Assembly (NCBI RefSeq): GCF_030929595.1
Contig: NZ_JAVFVR010000021.1
Span: 1 to 43,200 of the forward strand
Source: Flavobacterium sp. LHD-85
Lineage (GTDB): Bacteria > Bacteroidota > Bacteroidia > Flavobacteriales > Flavobacteriaceae
Reading direction: 5' to 3'
Length of the DNA stretch: 43,200 nucleotides
The position numbers were made by a program, and so were the translations under genes. A model generated the notes under the pieces. That model ran no database searches. It saw nothing but the letters and a program-made list of their open reading frames with translations, and had not been told where the DNA came from. Position 1 is the stretch's first letter. Every line of letters begins with the position of its first letter. Of this stretch, positions 16,425 through 25,805 are shown one piece after another.

Positions 16425-16730
16425 ACCTCATTTTAATCATTATGCTCAAATTATTTCTCCTTTTAATATTATATATATGTAAAATTTTAACTGCTTAATA
16501 GCATAAAAATATTTGTTAGTTATGAGCATGGGCCGGCTTTTAAAGCAATTGGTCTGTGCTCTACTTTTTTATATTCTAAAAAAAAATAAAAAAAATTGGG
16601 TTAATCGTGAAACCAAATCGTAAATCAATCGTCTAAGATTTTATAGCATCATATAATTCCATTTATGAAGTTTCAATCATCAATCAAAAAAACGAATCAT
16701 TCATTAATCTTAAACCATAATCAATCCATT
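16425..16730. other. Intergenic region between the NTF2-like and serine hydrolase genes
   Basis: This 306-bp AT-rich gap has one possible hairpin, GAGCA (16524-16528) with TGCTC (16557-16561) and an internal GC-rich pairing, followed by TACTTTTTT. It could be a weak rightward terminator about 100 bp past the preceding gene. In-frame codons upstream of 16731 extend the next gene but lack the features of a real N-terminus. No small gene is recognised. Confidence 0.45.
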
Positions 16731-18179
16731 ATGAAAAAATCAATCAAACTTATTGCGCTTTTTGTCGCTTTTCAGTTTTCGTCATTCAGCACTTTTGCTC
16801 AAGATAAAGCACAGCAAATTGAGCAGCTTTTAAACAAATACAAGGAATACGGACAATTTAACGGCTCAGCTTTGGTGGCAGAAAACGGAAAAGTAATTTT
16901 CAAAAAAGGTTTTGGTTCTGCCAACATGGAATGGAATATTCCAAACCAGACGGATACTAAATTCAGATTGGGTTCTATCAGTAAACAATTTACCGCACTT
17001 TTAATTGTAAAACTGGCAGAAGAAGGAAAAATTAAACTGGATGTTCCAATTACCACTTATCTTTCAGATTATCCAAAAGAAAATGGCGATAAAATCACGA
17101 TTCACCATTTATTGACTCATACTTCTGGAATTCCAAATTATACCAACGCGCCAAATTTCCTTAGAGATAAAGCAAAAAATCCTTATACTCCAGAAGCTTT
17201 TGTAAAAACTTTTTCTAGTCTGCCACTTGAATTCGCTCCAGGTGAAAAATTCAACTACAGCAATTCGGGTTATTTTTTATTGGGTTATATTATCGAAAAA
17301 ATTACAGGCAAAACATACGAGCAGAATTTACAAGAAACCATTTTCACTCCTTTAAAAATGGTTAATACTGGTTACGATCATAGTGAAGTAATTTTAAAAA
17401 ACAGAGCTGCTGGTTATGAAAAAGAAGGAAAGAAAATTGTCAATGCTTCGTACATTGATATGAGTATTCCGTACGCTGCAGGATCTTTATACTCTACTGT
17501 AGAAGATTTGTATTTATGGGATCAGGCGCTTTATACCAATAAATTGCTTTCTGAAAAATCAATGGAATCTTTATTCAAACCTTACATTAAAACATGGAAT
17601 GGTTTTTACGGATACGGATGGTCTACTTATGAAGTGCCAAACGGAAACGATAAATTGACTGTTGTTGAGCATGGAGGAGGAATCAACGGATTTAATACCA
17701 TTATTTCGCGTATTCCTAAAGATAAAAATCTTGTTGTTTTATTGAATAATACTGGCGGAACTGTTTTAGGCGAAATGAATACTGCAATTCGCAATATTTT
17801 ATACAATCAGCCATTTAATCAGCCGAAAAAATCTCTGGCTCTTGATCTATTAGATGTTTATAATGAAAAAGGTGCAACAGCTGGAACAGAAGCCTACAAA
17901 AAGCTAAAAACCGATCCAACTTATGCGATTAAAGAAGGCGATATGAACCGAGTTGGATATCAATTATTGCAAACTGGAAAAAAGAAAGAAGCGATTGAAG
18001 TTTTCAAAATCAATGTTGATGCTTTCCCAAAATCTGGAAATGTTTATGATAGTTTAGGTGAAGCTTATTTGGCTGATGGAGATAAAAAACTAGCAATGGT
18101 CAACTACAAGAAATCTGTTGAACTGGATCCTACAAATGAAGGCGGAAAAAAAGTTCTGGAAGAGCTTTCTAAAAAATAA
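16731..18179 (+). CDS. Secreted serine hydrolase (beta-lactamase/PBP4* family) with TPR tail
   Basis: A protein of 482 residues from ATG 16731. It has a signal peptide (MKKSIKLIALFVAFQF, ending FSTFAQ) and then a class C beta-lactamase-like domain with S82-x2-K85 (LGSISKQF), Y176-S-N178 and H314-G-G. The last 80 or so residues form TPR-like repeats (VYDSLGEAYLADGDKKLAMVNYKKSVELDPTNEGG). Members act as peptidases, esterases or D,D-peptidases; a true beta-lactamase activity is not implied. The longer reading from 16665 lacks a signal peptide at its start. Confidence 0.9.
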   Translation: MKKSIKLIALFVAFQFSSFSTFAQDKAQQIEQLLNKYKEYGQFNGSALVAENGKVIFKKGFGSANMEWNIPNQTDTKFRLGSISKQFTALLIVKLAEEGKIKLDVPITTYLSDYPKENGDKITIHHLLTHTSGIPNYTNAPNFLRDKAKNPYTPEAFVKTFSSLPLEFAPGEKFNYSNSGYFLLGYIIEKITGKTYEQNLQETIFTPLKMVNTGYDHSEVILKNRAAGYEKEGKKIVNASYIDMSIPYAAGSLYSTVEDLYLWDQALYTNKLLSEKSMESLFKPYIKTWNGFYGYGWSTYEVPNGNDKLTVVEHGGGINGFNTIISRIPKDKNLVVLLNNTGGTVLGEMNTAIRNILYNQPFNQPKKSLALDLLDVYNEKGATAGTEAYKKLKTDPTYAIKEGDMNRVGYQLLQTGKKKEAIEVFKINVDAFPKSGNVYDSLGEAYLADGDKKLAMVNYKKSVELDPTNEGGKKVLEELSKK

Positions 18180-18214
18180 AGACAAATAATTATAGCTTAA
18201 ATGCTTAAAAAATG

Positions 18215-18260
18215 GCTCCGAAAAAGCAGATTCAAAATCTATTTTTTCGGAGCTTTTTTT
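18215..18260 (+). terminator. Terminator after the serine hydrolase gene
   Basis: A stem of GCTCCGAAAAA with its complement (18215-18225 with 18243-18253) and a loop of about 17 nt, followed by seven T. It lies 36 bp past the stop codon. Confidence 0.9.
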
Positions 18261-18341
18261 GTTACAACTTGGGACATTCAAACCTGATGATTTATTTTTC
18301 TAAAGTACTATTTTAGCCCACCCAAAATAATTGAATGACCT

Positions 18342-18785
18342 ATGAAAAATCTAAAAAACTACAGTTTCTTAGCTGTATTATTATGCCTTTTTATTTCTTC
18401 TAAATCTTTATCGCAAAACAACAAGCCGTTAATGCCTAGCCAGCAGAACAAAATTATAATTGATAAAATTGTCGAAGCTGCTCATTATAAAAACTATGTG
18501 ATTGATTTTTGCTTATCTAAAATAAATGAAGCTTCCGCAAAAGAAGGCTGGAACGAACAAAAAGCAATGGAAATTACCCAGAGCATCAATTACAAAAATT
18601 TCAGAGATGCGATTTACAACAGTTTTGTTGTTTTTGATGAAGTTGAACTGGAAACTTTATTGAAAGCCTATGAAAAAGACTCAGCATATCAAACACAAAA
18701 TGTAATGACCAATAATAAAGTGCTTATTAATAATCTGAACATTTTTGCTGATGATATTGTGAAGGGGAAATATATTTCTAAATAA
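18342..18785 (+). CDS. Hypothetical secreted protein
   Basis: A protein of 147 residues with an N-terminal signal peptide (LKNYSFLAVLLCLFISS, ending SLSQ) and a mature helical domain of about 120 residues. That domain is rich in Lys, Asn and Glu, with no membrane segment. I recognise no family. The upstream terminator at 18215 and the region to 18342 suggest a separate transcript. Confidence 0.75.
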   Translation: MKNLKNYSFLAVLLCLFISSKSLSQNNKPLMPSQQNKIIIDKIVEAAHYKNYVIDFCLSKINEASAKEGWNEQKAMEITQSINYKNFRDAIYNSFVVFDEVELETLLKAYEKDSAYQTQNVMTNNKVLINNLNIFADDIVKGKYISK

Positions 18786-18827
18786 GATGCTAAGGTTCTG
18801 AGATACTAAGGTTCTAAGTTTTTTTAG

Positions 18828-18858
18828 CCTTTGTCAAAGTTTAAAACTTTGACAAAGG
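18828..18858. repeat. Perfect 15-bp inverted repeat
   Basis: The arms at 18828-18842 and 18844-18858 pair perfectly (CCTTTGTCAAAGTTT). A TTTTTTT run precedes it on the plus strand, so no U-tract follows on either strand in the direction of the neighbouring genes. It is therefore a repeat rather than a canonical terminator. The preceding 18786-18827 has the pattern CTAAGGTTCTGAGATACTAAGG, a short repeat seen again near 42970. Confidence 0.6.
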
Positions 18859-18891
18859 TTGTAACTTGAAATATTAAACTTGAAACAAAAT

Positions 18892-21282
18892 TTAGTTCTT
18901 TGGCTTCAGAACCAACTTCGTAGAAGTCTTTATGATTTCGTCTTTATTTAATTTCATTTTTCTGAACTTACCTGCGTTGTACATTTCGGCTTGATCGCTG
19001 TAATGTTTGCTGAAAGGATTTCCAGATTGCCCAGTAGGCAAAATACTCCAACTATTTTCTACATCGGCAAAATCGACAATTCTTCTGGTCGAAGGCCCAC
19101 CTTTGGTATAATATTTTCCTTCATCATTAAATCCGAAGAATAAATTATTGATTACTTCATTTGAACCTGGAGAATTGAAAGGTCCAACATTAAATAATCC
19201 GCGAAGTGCTTTGACTTTTCCTAATGGATGTTCGTGTTCTACCGTATGTACTTTTCCCCAATTCCATCCTGCAACATTTTCTCCTAACTGATTTTGCAGA
19301 GCAATAACAGCGTCATGAAAAGATTTTGAAACCACATCTTTTCTAGTTTCTTTTACATTTTTGGTTTTAATATTATCCCACCAAACCGAATTTTCATTTT
19401 TTATCTGGTTGGCAATAACTTGTTTTCCTAATGAAATTCCCAAAAATAAATTGAAATTGTCTTTGCCCATTTCGTCTTCAAATGTATTTTTCAAATACAA
19501 ATAAATCCATTTGTTGTAAATTGTTGGCGCAACATCTTCAATATTTGTTGTTCCTTTCCAAGATTTTAAAACTCCCAAAATCTCTTTCTCATTATAAGAA
19601 AGCGCTTTATTATCTAAAGTTGCAATTAAGTTTTTAGTCGTTTCAACTGCAACATCCGAAGTATTGTCATAAATCATTTTACTGATAGCTTCTTTGTCCC
19701 AATCAGATTTTGCATCTAGAATTCCCGAAATTCTTTTAGCCCGATCTTCTGGCAAATAATATCCTGGATATAAATAACCATTGTCTATAGCTTCTGGCTG
19801 ATTATTCGCAGAATAAACATATCCCCATTCTGGATTTTCAGCCGATGGATTCTGCTCGAAATCTAAAAATTTGGTAATATCGTCTTTACCACTTGAACCG
19901 TCTAAAATTAAATGCGTATTAATGCCTTCATTATGTCGGTACAATTTCCCACTCGCCCACCAAGCCACATTTCCTTTGGCATCGCCATACATTACATTTA
20001 ATCCAGGTGCTGCAATTAAACTCACTGACTTTCTAAAATCCGTAGTATTTCTAGCATGCGAAAGTCCATAAGCCGCATCTAGAATCAAGATTGGTTCTCT
20101 CGTATACGTCCATGACATTGCGATTGGGTTTTTCTTTTCTAAACGCTCCATAAAGTCATTCATAATCGGACCATGGCGCGTAGTCTTAATTGTCAAAACA
20201 ACATCTGAAGAATCTTTTACTTTAATTGTTTTTTTTCTGATCTCGTATTCACTAAAACCTGTTGGCGTCTGATATTGAGAAGCATCGTCTGTTTTATTTT
20301 TTTCTTGATAAAAATCAATATCATCATTTTCAAACATCGTTAAGCCGTAAGCGTAATCTCTGTTGTGCGCCAAAAGCGGAAATGGAGTTCCTGCCAAATA
20401 GCAGCCATATAATTCATGTTTCGGAGTTACAATATGCGCTTCATACCAAGTTGCAGGCTGAGAGAATCCAATATGAGGATCATTCGCAAAAATAACTTTA
20501 CCCGTTTTCGATTTATGAGGCCCGACAACCCAACTATTGCTTCCAACAAATGGCGGAATCGGAGACTGATCCAACATCGCAGTTATAGCTTTTGAAATCT
20601 CCGTGTATTCCTCAGTTTTCTCTTTTGAGATTTTAATTCTAGTAGTATTAAATTCTCCTTCAATACCTAAATCTTTCAAATAAGCAGCGCCGTATTTATT
20701 TTTAATATCAGTCAATAAAGGATCTGTTTTCTGAGCCATCGCAAAACTGAAAGACATATAGCCAAAAATATTATAAACGTCTTTTATAGTAAACTTTTGC
20801 TTTTTTACGCCAACCAAAGTAAATTCTATTGGTGTAACTCCTTCTTCTAAATACTGATTAATTCCGTCTAAATATGCTTGAGTGAGTTTATAGCTTTCGC
20901 TGTTTTTATCCAACTTTGCAATCGCTTTTGCTGAAGCTTCTTCAATTCCGATTCCAGCAAAAAATTTATCATTTTTAAGTGCAACGCCACCAAAAATCTC
21001 AGAAAGATGTCCCGGCGCAATTCGGCGTAATAATTCCATTTGCCATAATCTTTCCTGCGCATGTACATAGCCAAGTGCAGTCATAGCATCTTTTTCAGAA
21101 TCTGCATAAATATGAGGCACTCCAAAATCATCAAAATAGACCGTGGTTTCTTTGTCAAGGTTTTTTAAATCTAAAGAACCTTCGTACTTAGGCTTTAAAT
21201 GAAAAATATAGGCACACAAACCAATCGCAAGAATTACTATAAGAACCAATAAGGCCAGCAGGATTTTTTTAATTATTCTCAT
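18892..21282 (-). CDS. Penicillin acylase family N-terminal nucleophile hydrolase
   Basis: A protein of 796 residues with one N-terminal membrane anchor (about 6-28, LLALLVLIVILAIGLCAYIF) followed by a penicillin acylase fold. The autoprocessing site is G247-S248 in VGSNSWVVGP, where Ser248 would become the nucleophile of the beta subunit. Downstream FANDPHIGFSQPATWYEAHI is the family signature. Family members hydrolyse penicillins, cephalosporins or acyl-homoserine lactones; the true substrate is unknown. The start follows from the anchor helix. Confidence 0.9.
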   Translation of the reverse strand: MRIIKKILLALLVLIVILAIGLCAYIFHLKPKYEGSLDLKNLDKETTVYFDDFGVPHIYADSEKDAMTALGYVHAQERLWQMELLRRIAPGHLSEIFGGVALKNDKFFAGIGIEEASAKAIAKLDKNSESYKLTQAYLDGINQYLEEGVTPIEFTLVGVKKQKFTIKDVYNIFGYMSFSFAMAQKTDPLLTDIKNKYGAAYLKDLGIEGEFNTTRIKISKEKTEEYTEISKAITAMLDQSPIPPFVGSNSWVVGPHKSKTGKVIFANDPHIGFSQPATWYEAHIVTPKHELYGCYLAGTPFPLLAHNRDYAYGLTMFENDDIDFYQEKNKTDDASQYQTPTGFSEYEIRKKTIKVKDSSDVVLTIKTTRHGPIMNDFMERLEKKNPIAMSWTYTREPILILDAAYGLSHARNTTDFRKSVSLIAAPGLNVMYGDAKGNVAWWASGKLYRHNEGINTHLILDGSSGKDDITKFLDFEQNPSAENPEWGYVYSANNQPEAIDNGYLYPGYYLPEDRAKRISGILDAKSDWDKEAISKMIYDNTSDVAVETTKNLIATLDNKALSYNEKEILGVLKSWKGTTNIEDVAPTIYNKWIYLYLKNTFEDEMGKDNFNLFLGISLGKQVIANQIKNENSVWWDNIKTKNVKETRKDVVSKSFHDAVIALQNQLGENVAGWNWGKVHTVEHEHPLGKVKALRGLFNVGPFNSPGSNEVINNLFFGFNDEGKYYTKGGPSTRRIVDFADVENSWSILPTGQSGNPFSKHYSDQAEMYNAGKFRKMKLNKDEIIKTSTKLVLKPKN

Positions 21283-21390
21283 ATTCTGAAAAAGGATGAA
21301 ATTTGTAATAATGTAATTTTTCTAAAAAATCATATAAGAGACAACTGTCTTTAAAACTCTAAATTTATGTATTTAAAATTAATACTATAA

Positions 21391-22947
21391 ATGTCCATCT
21401 ATAAAAAAATAGCTATTGTAGTAATTTCTCTGCTTGCCATTGTAATTCTTGCCAATGTCGGGTTGAATTACTGGATCAAAAAGCAGCTTCCGATCATTAT
21501 TCACGAAAAAAACAAAACCGCATATAATATCAATTATGAAAAAATTGAAGTCTCTCTTTTTTCTAGAAATATCAATGCACAGACTTTGCTTGTAAGTCCG
21601 AAAAACGAGCCGAAAGACAGCAAAAATGGACTTTTCTCCAAAATTGAATCTATCACCATCAAACATTTTAACATTTGGGATTTGGCTTTTCGAGATATCA
21701 TTCAGGCGGAAAGTATTATTATCAATAAACCGAAAATCATTTTATACAAAAAAGGCGAAAAGTTAATCAATAACAGTAAAAGCATCGAAAAAGAAATTAT
21801 TGATCCGTTTCGAAAAATTATTGCGGTTTCTAACATTTACCTCAACGAAGGATCTGTTGATGTCGTTTCTTTAGAGACTGAAAAACCCATTTTCAGCATA
21901 AAAAAAATTCTTTTAAAACTAGAAGGCATTTTAATTACTGATGCCACTTTGAAAGAAAAAATTCCAATTCGATATAAAAAGTACGCCCTCATTTGTGACA
22001 GTTTATTTTACAGACCAAATGGTTTCTATTATATCAATATTGGAAAAATAAGCACCGAAAAGAATTTTTTAAAGATTAATAATTTTTCTAATCTTCCCCA
22101 AATTGAACGATACGAATTTGTAAAGCGTCTTGAAAAAGAAAAAGACATTTACAATCTAAAATTTGACTCGGCTCAGGTCGAAAAAATGGATTGGGGTTTT
22201 AAAAATGACAGGTTTTATTTTAAAGCCAATTCGCTTGTCATTCATCATTTTGATGCCAACATTTATCGTGGTAAAATGCTAAAAGATGATCCAAGCAAAA
22301 AATATCTTTACAATCATTTACTGCGAAATCTGAAATTTCCGCTTCAAATTGACACCTTGCAAGTTCTAAAATCTAAACTGGTTTATGAGGAAGAACTTGA
22401 TGTTGCTAAAGGTCCAGGAGTTTTAACTTTCGACAAGTTCAATTTGCAGGCTACCAATTTAAAAAGCGGTTATGGCTTAAAAAAAACAGATGATGTAAAG
22501 ATCAAAGTCAAATCTATTTTTATGAAAAATTCTCCTCTTGATGTCGATTGGAGTTTTAATGTTTTGGATAAAAGTGACGGATTTCATATTCAAGGCGTGA
22601 TTTCGAATTTTAATGTTCAAGGAATGACGAGATTCACCAAACCATATATCAATACAACTTTTACTGGAACGTTTAACAAATACCGTTTTAATTTCTACGG
22701 AAACGATAATGGCTCAAAAGGAAACGCTTCTCTCGATTATGATGATCTCAAAGTCAAATTATACAAAAAGAAAAATCCCGAAAAAGAAGCAAAACTCAAA
22801 ACTGCTGTTGCCAATTTACTAGTCAAAAACGATTCGAAAGACGAAGCCAAAACTGCCGAAGTTGAAGTAAAGCGACTTCAAGACAGATCGTTCTACAACC
22901 TTTTGTGGAGAAGCATAGCCGAATCTTTGAAGAAGATTTTGATTTAG
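21391..22947 (+). CDS. Membrane-anchored AsmA-like envelope protein
   Basis: A protein of 518 residues with an N-terminal helix (about 5-27, IAIVVISLLAIVILANVGLNYW) and a long periplasmic region in beta strands with AsmA/TamB-like periodicity, such as INYEKIEVSLFSRNINAQTLLVSP near residue 50. It ends in a lysine-rich tail. AsmA-like proteins are proposed to move phospholipids between membranes, but similarity here is weak, so I call it only AsmA-like. It is divergent from the penicillin acylase gene, with 108 bp between starts. Confidence 0.65.
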   Translation: MSIYKKIAIVVISLLAIVILANVGLNYWIKKQLPIIIHEKNKTAYNINYEKIEVSLFSRNINAQTLLVSPKNEPKDSKNGLFSKIESITIKHFNIWDLAFRDIIQAESIIINKPKIILYKKGEKLINNSKSIEKEIIDPFRKIIAVSNIYLNEGSVDVVSLETEKPIFSIKKILLKLEGILITDATLKEKIPIRYKKYALICDSLFYRPNGFYYINIGKISTEKNFLKINNFSNLPQIERYEFVKRLEKEKDIYNLKFDSAQVEKMDWGFKNDRFYFKANSLVIHHFDANIYRGKMLKDDPSKKYLYNHLLRNLKFPLQIDTLQVLKSKLVYEEELDVAKGPGVLTFDKFNLQATNLKSGYGLKKTDDVKIKVKSIFMKNSPLDVDWSFNVLDKSDGFHIQGVISNFNVQGMTRFTKPYINTTFTGTFNKYRFNFYGNDNGSKGNASLDYDDLKVKLYKKKNPEKEAKLKTAVANLLVKNDSKDEAKTAEVEVKRLQDRSFYNLLWRSIAESLKKILI

Positions 22948-22960
22948 GAGTTTTTTTTTA

Positions 22961-23041
22961 GCCACGAATTACACGAATTAACACGAATTGATTTTTTAAA
23001 TCAGCCAATAAAAATTAGTAAAAATTCGTGTAATTCGTGGC
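22961..23041. repeat. Perfect 19-bp inverted repeat, flavobacterial type
   Basis: The arms at 22961-22979 and 23023-23041 (GCCACGAATTACACGAATT and its complement) are perfect, with a 43-nt loop. A T-run at 22951-22959 precedes it. A degenerate relative of the left arm is seen at 43011-43028. It sits in the gap between the AsmA-like gene and the 598-residue gene. Confidence 0.75.
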
Positions 23042-23123
23042 AACCAATCTGCAAACCTGACAATTATCAGGTTTTAGGAAAATTTATTTTTCTTCATTTG
23101 TTCCTATTTTAATCCGAATACAA

Positions 23124-24920
23124 ATGACAAAAAATAATCTGCATACTTTTCATATTCCGGTAATGGGATTGGCTTATACTATAGACAGTCCTATTAGAGT
23201 CGCGCAGTATGGAATTTCATCGGTTGTGGCTCTTGCTGACGATGATCTGATTGATAAAATGCGTAATTTTTACAGCACAAAATTCAATATTCCATATGAA
23301 GAAATTACTCAAAAATTTCACGACTACCGTGCTGAAAGAATTACCTCTTATTTGAATTTAGTCGATAAAATCGTAAAAGAAAAATTCGAAAATTTTAAAA
23401 CAGAATTGGCGGAAAGCAAAACAGCTCTTGAAAATTTCATGTCGATGCTACCAAATACTTCTGATATCAAAAAAGGTTTCCAGAATTTATTGGATGACGG
23501 AATTGCCTTTAAAGAAAACATTCAAAATTACATCGAAACACACCTTCTTCCTGGTGAAATCGATGTTAACATTATGACTAAATTAGACAAAGATAATTTT
23601 GTCAAAAACGAACAGCTTCCAGTTGAATTTAATGATGCGCATGCCGCATTAAGAGGTTTTGCCAATAGTAATCTGGAATCTTCGGTGGTACTTTCTGCAG
23701 GAATGAATCCGAGATTGTTTGGGTATTTCGAAAACTTCAAAGATTTTTTTCCAAATGAAAATAATGAACTGAAAAAGAAAATCATCTTAAAAGTAAGTGA
23801 TTTTAGATCGGCTATGATTCAAGGAAATTTCTTGGCTAAAAAAGGTCTTTGGGTTTCAGAATACCGAATTGAATCGGGATTAAACTGTGGCGGACACGCT
23901 TTTGCTACCGATGGACTCTTATTAGGCACTATTTTAGAGGAATTCAAGCAGAAAAAAGATCAATTGGTACAATCTGCCCACGATTTAATGATTAAAGCTT
24001 TACAAGCAAAAAATCAGCCTGTTCCTAAAAATCCTTTAGAATTAAAAATTACTGTTCAAGGCGGTGTCGGAACTGCAGCAGAACACGAATTTTTATTAGA
24101 TGAATATAATGTTGATTCTGTTGGCTGGGGCTCTCCATTTTTATTGGTTCCTGAAGCAACATCTGTTGATAAAGAAACTCGCAATTTATTGATGAATGCC
24201 AAAGAGGATGATTTTTACTTAAGCAATATTTCCCCTTTGGGTGTTCCTTTTAATACTTTGAAAGGCACTACCAATGAATTTTTAAAGCAAAAACGAATTC
24301 ATGAAAATAAAGCAGGAAGTTCTTGTCCGAAGAAATTTTTAGCTTTAAGCAAAGAATACGATCCGCACGGAATTTGCACGGCTTCAAAAAAATATCAAGA
24401 TATTAAACTGGAAGAATTAGAAGCAAAAAAAGATTCGTTATCTATTGATGAGTTGGAGAAAAGTAAAATCAAAATCACCGAAAAATCGTGTCTGTGTGTT
24501 GGTTTGGCCAATGCTTCTTATCTAGAAAATGACATTAAAATAAAAGGTCAGGCACAAGGCGTAGTAATTTGCCCTGGACCAAACTTAGCTTATTTTGATC
24601 AGGAAGTTTCTTTAAAAGAAATGATCCAACATATTTATCAAGGCAAATCAGTTATTAGAACTGAGCGCCCAAACTTGTTTATAAAAGAGCTTAAAATGTA
24701 CATTACGTATTTTAGAAATGAGATTCAATCTATTTCTGGAGAACTTACAACAGCTCAGCTTAAAAAATGGACTACTTTTAAATCTAATCTGTTAGATGGA
24801 ATTGAGTATTATAAAAATTTATTTGAATCGACTATAGCCTTTAAAGGAGACTTAAATCAACTCGATTCTTGTAAATCAGAATTAGTTGGTATAAAAATTC
24901 CCGTTTCAGAGTTGGTTTAA
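23124..24920 (+). CDS. Large protein with FMN/TIM-barrel-like features, function unknown
   Basis: A soluble protein of 598 residues with no signal peptide. It opens with FHIPVMGLAYTIDSPIRVAQYGISSVVALADDDL, a segment reminiscent of nitronate monooxygenase or glutamate synthase-like TIM barrels. A later KITVQGGVGTAAEHEFLLDEYNVDSVGWGSPFL (308-340) looks like the C-terminal phosphate-binding loop of such barrels. Conserved-looking cysteines are C255 (NCGGHAF), C401, C418, C456, C458 (SCLCVG) and C483 (ICPGPN), which could bind a metal or an iron-sulfur cluster. The match is from memory and the role is unknown. Confidence 0.6.
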   Translation: MTKNNLHTFHIPVMGLAYTIDSPIRVAQYGISSVVALADDDLIDKMRNFYSTKFNIPYEEITQKFHDYRAERITSYLNLVDKIVKEKFENFKTELAESKTALENFMSMLPNTSDIKKGFQNLLDDGIAFKENIQNYIETHLLPGEIDVNIMTKLDKDNFVKNEQLPVEFNDAHAALRGFANSNLESSVVLSAGMNPRLFGYFENFKDFFPNENNELKKKIILKVSDFRSAMIQGNFLAKKGLWVSEYRIESGLNCGGHAFATDGLLLGTILEEFKQKKDQLVQSAHDLMIKALQAKNQPVPKNPLELKITVQGGVGTAAEHEFLLDEYNVDSVGWGSPFLLVPEATSVDKETRNLLMNAKEDDFYLSNISPLGVPFNTLKGTTNEFLKQKRIHENKAGSSCPKKFLALSKEYDPHGICTASKKYQDIKLEELEAKKDSLSIDELEKSKIKITEKSCLCVGLANASYLENDIKIKGQAQGVVICPGPNLAYFDQEVSLKEMIQHIYQGKSVIRTERPNLFIKELKMYITYFRNEIQSISGELTTAQLKKWTTFKSNLLDGIEYYKNLFESTIAFKGDLNQLDSCKSELVGIKIPVSELV

Positions 24921-24926
24921 AATTGA

Positions 24927-24965
24927 AAACCCCAAATTAGATGATAATTTGGGGTTTGTTTTTAT
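24927..24965. terminator. Bidirectional terminator between convergent genes
   Basis: A perfect 13-bp stem (24927-24939 with 24945-24957, arms AAACCCCAAATTA) has a 5-nt loop. It is followed on the plus strand by GTTTTTATTT and on the minus strand by TTCAATTTT. It lies 6 bp past the 598-residue gene stop. Confidence 0.9.
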
Positions 24966-24976
24966 TTATAAAATAA

Positions 24977-25402
24977 CTATTCTTTCTTTTGGTTTTTACT
25001 GTCAATAACAGCCCCTGTTCCTGTTCCAACTGCAGCTCCGGCTAAACCACCAATAATGGCTCCTTCTCCTTTTTTCTTACTGACAATTGCCCCTGTTGCC
25101 GCTCCTACTCCAGCACCAATTACAGCACCTTTAGCAGTTGCGCTCCAACCTTTCTTTTTAGCTGGTACAGCAGCTGTTGCGTCTTGCTGATGCACTACAA
25201 CAACTTTCTCTTTTTGAGCTTCGATCTTTTCCTCATTTAATTTCGCCATTTCAGTCTTCATCGAATCGATAACACGCTGTTTGTTAATCTCAACTTTCAT
25301 TGAATCAATGCTGGCTTGTTTGGCTTTATTTATATCTTCTTTGTTTTGTTGTTGACAAGAAGTTAAAAATATCACGGTCAATAAAATATATAAGCCTTTC
25401 AT
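24977..25402 (-). CDS. Glycine-zipper lipoprotein
   Basis: A protein of 141 residues from ATG 25402, beginning MKGLYILLTVIFLTSC, which is a lipoprotein signal with lipidated Cys16. The middle is a charged helical stretch with repeated DSMK-x5-6-K/R motifs (about 30-65). The C-terminal half is a glycine-zipper domain (AKGAVIGAGVGAATGAIV, then GAIIGGLAGAAVGTGTGAV), as in YmgG/OmpA-type envelope proteins. An upstream in-frame ATG at 25432 lacks a suitable signal. Probably an outer-membrane-associated envelope protein. Confidence 0.82.
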   Translation of the reverse strand: MKGLYILLTVIFLTSCQQQNKEDINKAKQASIDSMKVEINKQRVIDSMKTEMAKLNEEKIEAQKEKVVVVHQQDATAAVPAKKKGWSATAKGAVIGAGVGAATGAIVSKKKGEGAIIGGLAGAAVGTGTGAVIDSKNQKKE

Positions 25403-25622
25403 GATTATAAGTTTTAAAAAATTATACATCACAAAGTTCTTAATATCTGCTATATTGGTTATTACAGAATTTTTTAGAAAGTTTATAAGATTTGAAGATT
25501 TCTGCGGTATTTCTCGCTGAGTTTTATTTTTTAAACTGATGATTTAATCTCGCAATCCCGATAGCTATCGGGAGCGAAGACGCAAAGTTTTGTTTTTTTA
25601 AGTTCAATAATATTCAGCTAAA

Positions 25623-25785
25623 ACCTGGATAAAAAATTGATCAAAAGAAAAAGGCTTTAGCCAAACAAGTATAGTTTGGCTAAAGCCTTCGTAACTCCAT
25701 ATTTAACACCTCCAGCTAAAGCTGGAGGCTATTGAAAAAAATCTTTTTAATCCTTTGAATTTGTGGCTTTAAATAAAACTTTTAA
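25623..25785. repeat. Tandem duplication, copy A (183-bp period)
   Basis: The copy contains two hairpins. One is GGCTTTAGCCAAAC (25653-25666) with its complement (25674-25687), and the other is CCTCCAGC...GCTGGAGG (25709-25728). Copy B has both at exactly +183. Interspersed poly-A and AAATCTTTT segments match closely between copies, with scattered substitutions and small indels towards the right end. Confidence 0.85.
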
Positions 25786-25805
25786 GTTCAATTGCGTCCA
25801 GCTTT

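Noticed and set aside
16665..16730. N-terminal extension of the serine hydrolase
   Set aside because: The extra 22 residues are polar and would bury the signal peptide that begins at 16731.
18828..18858. Perfect inverted repeat as a terminator for the penicillin acylase gene
   Set aside because: No T-tract follows it on the minus strand; the adjacent run is of A, so it is listed as a repeat only.
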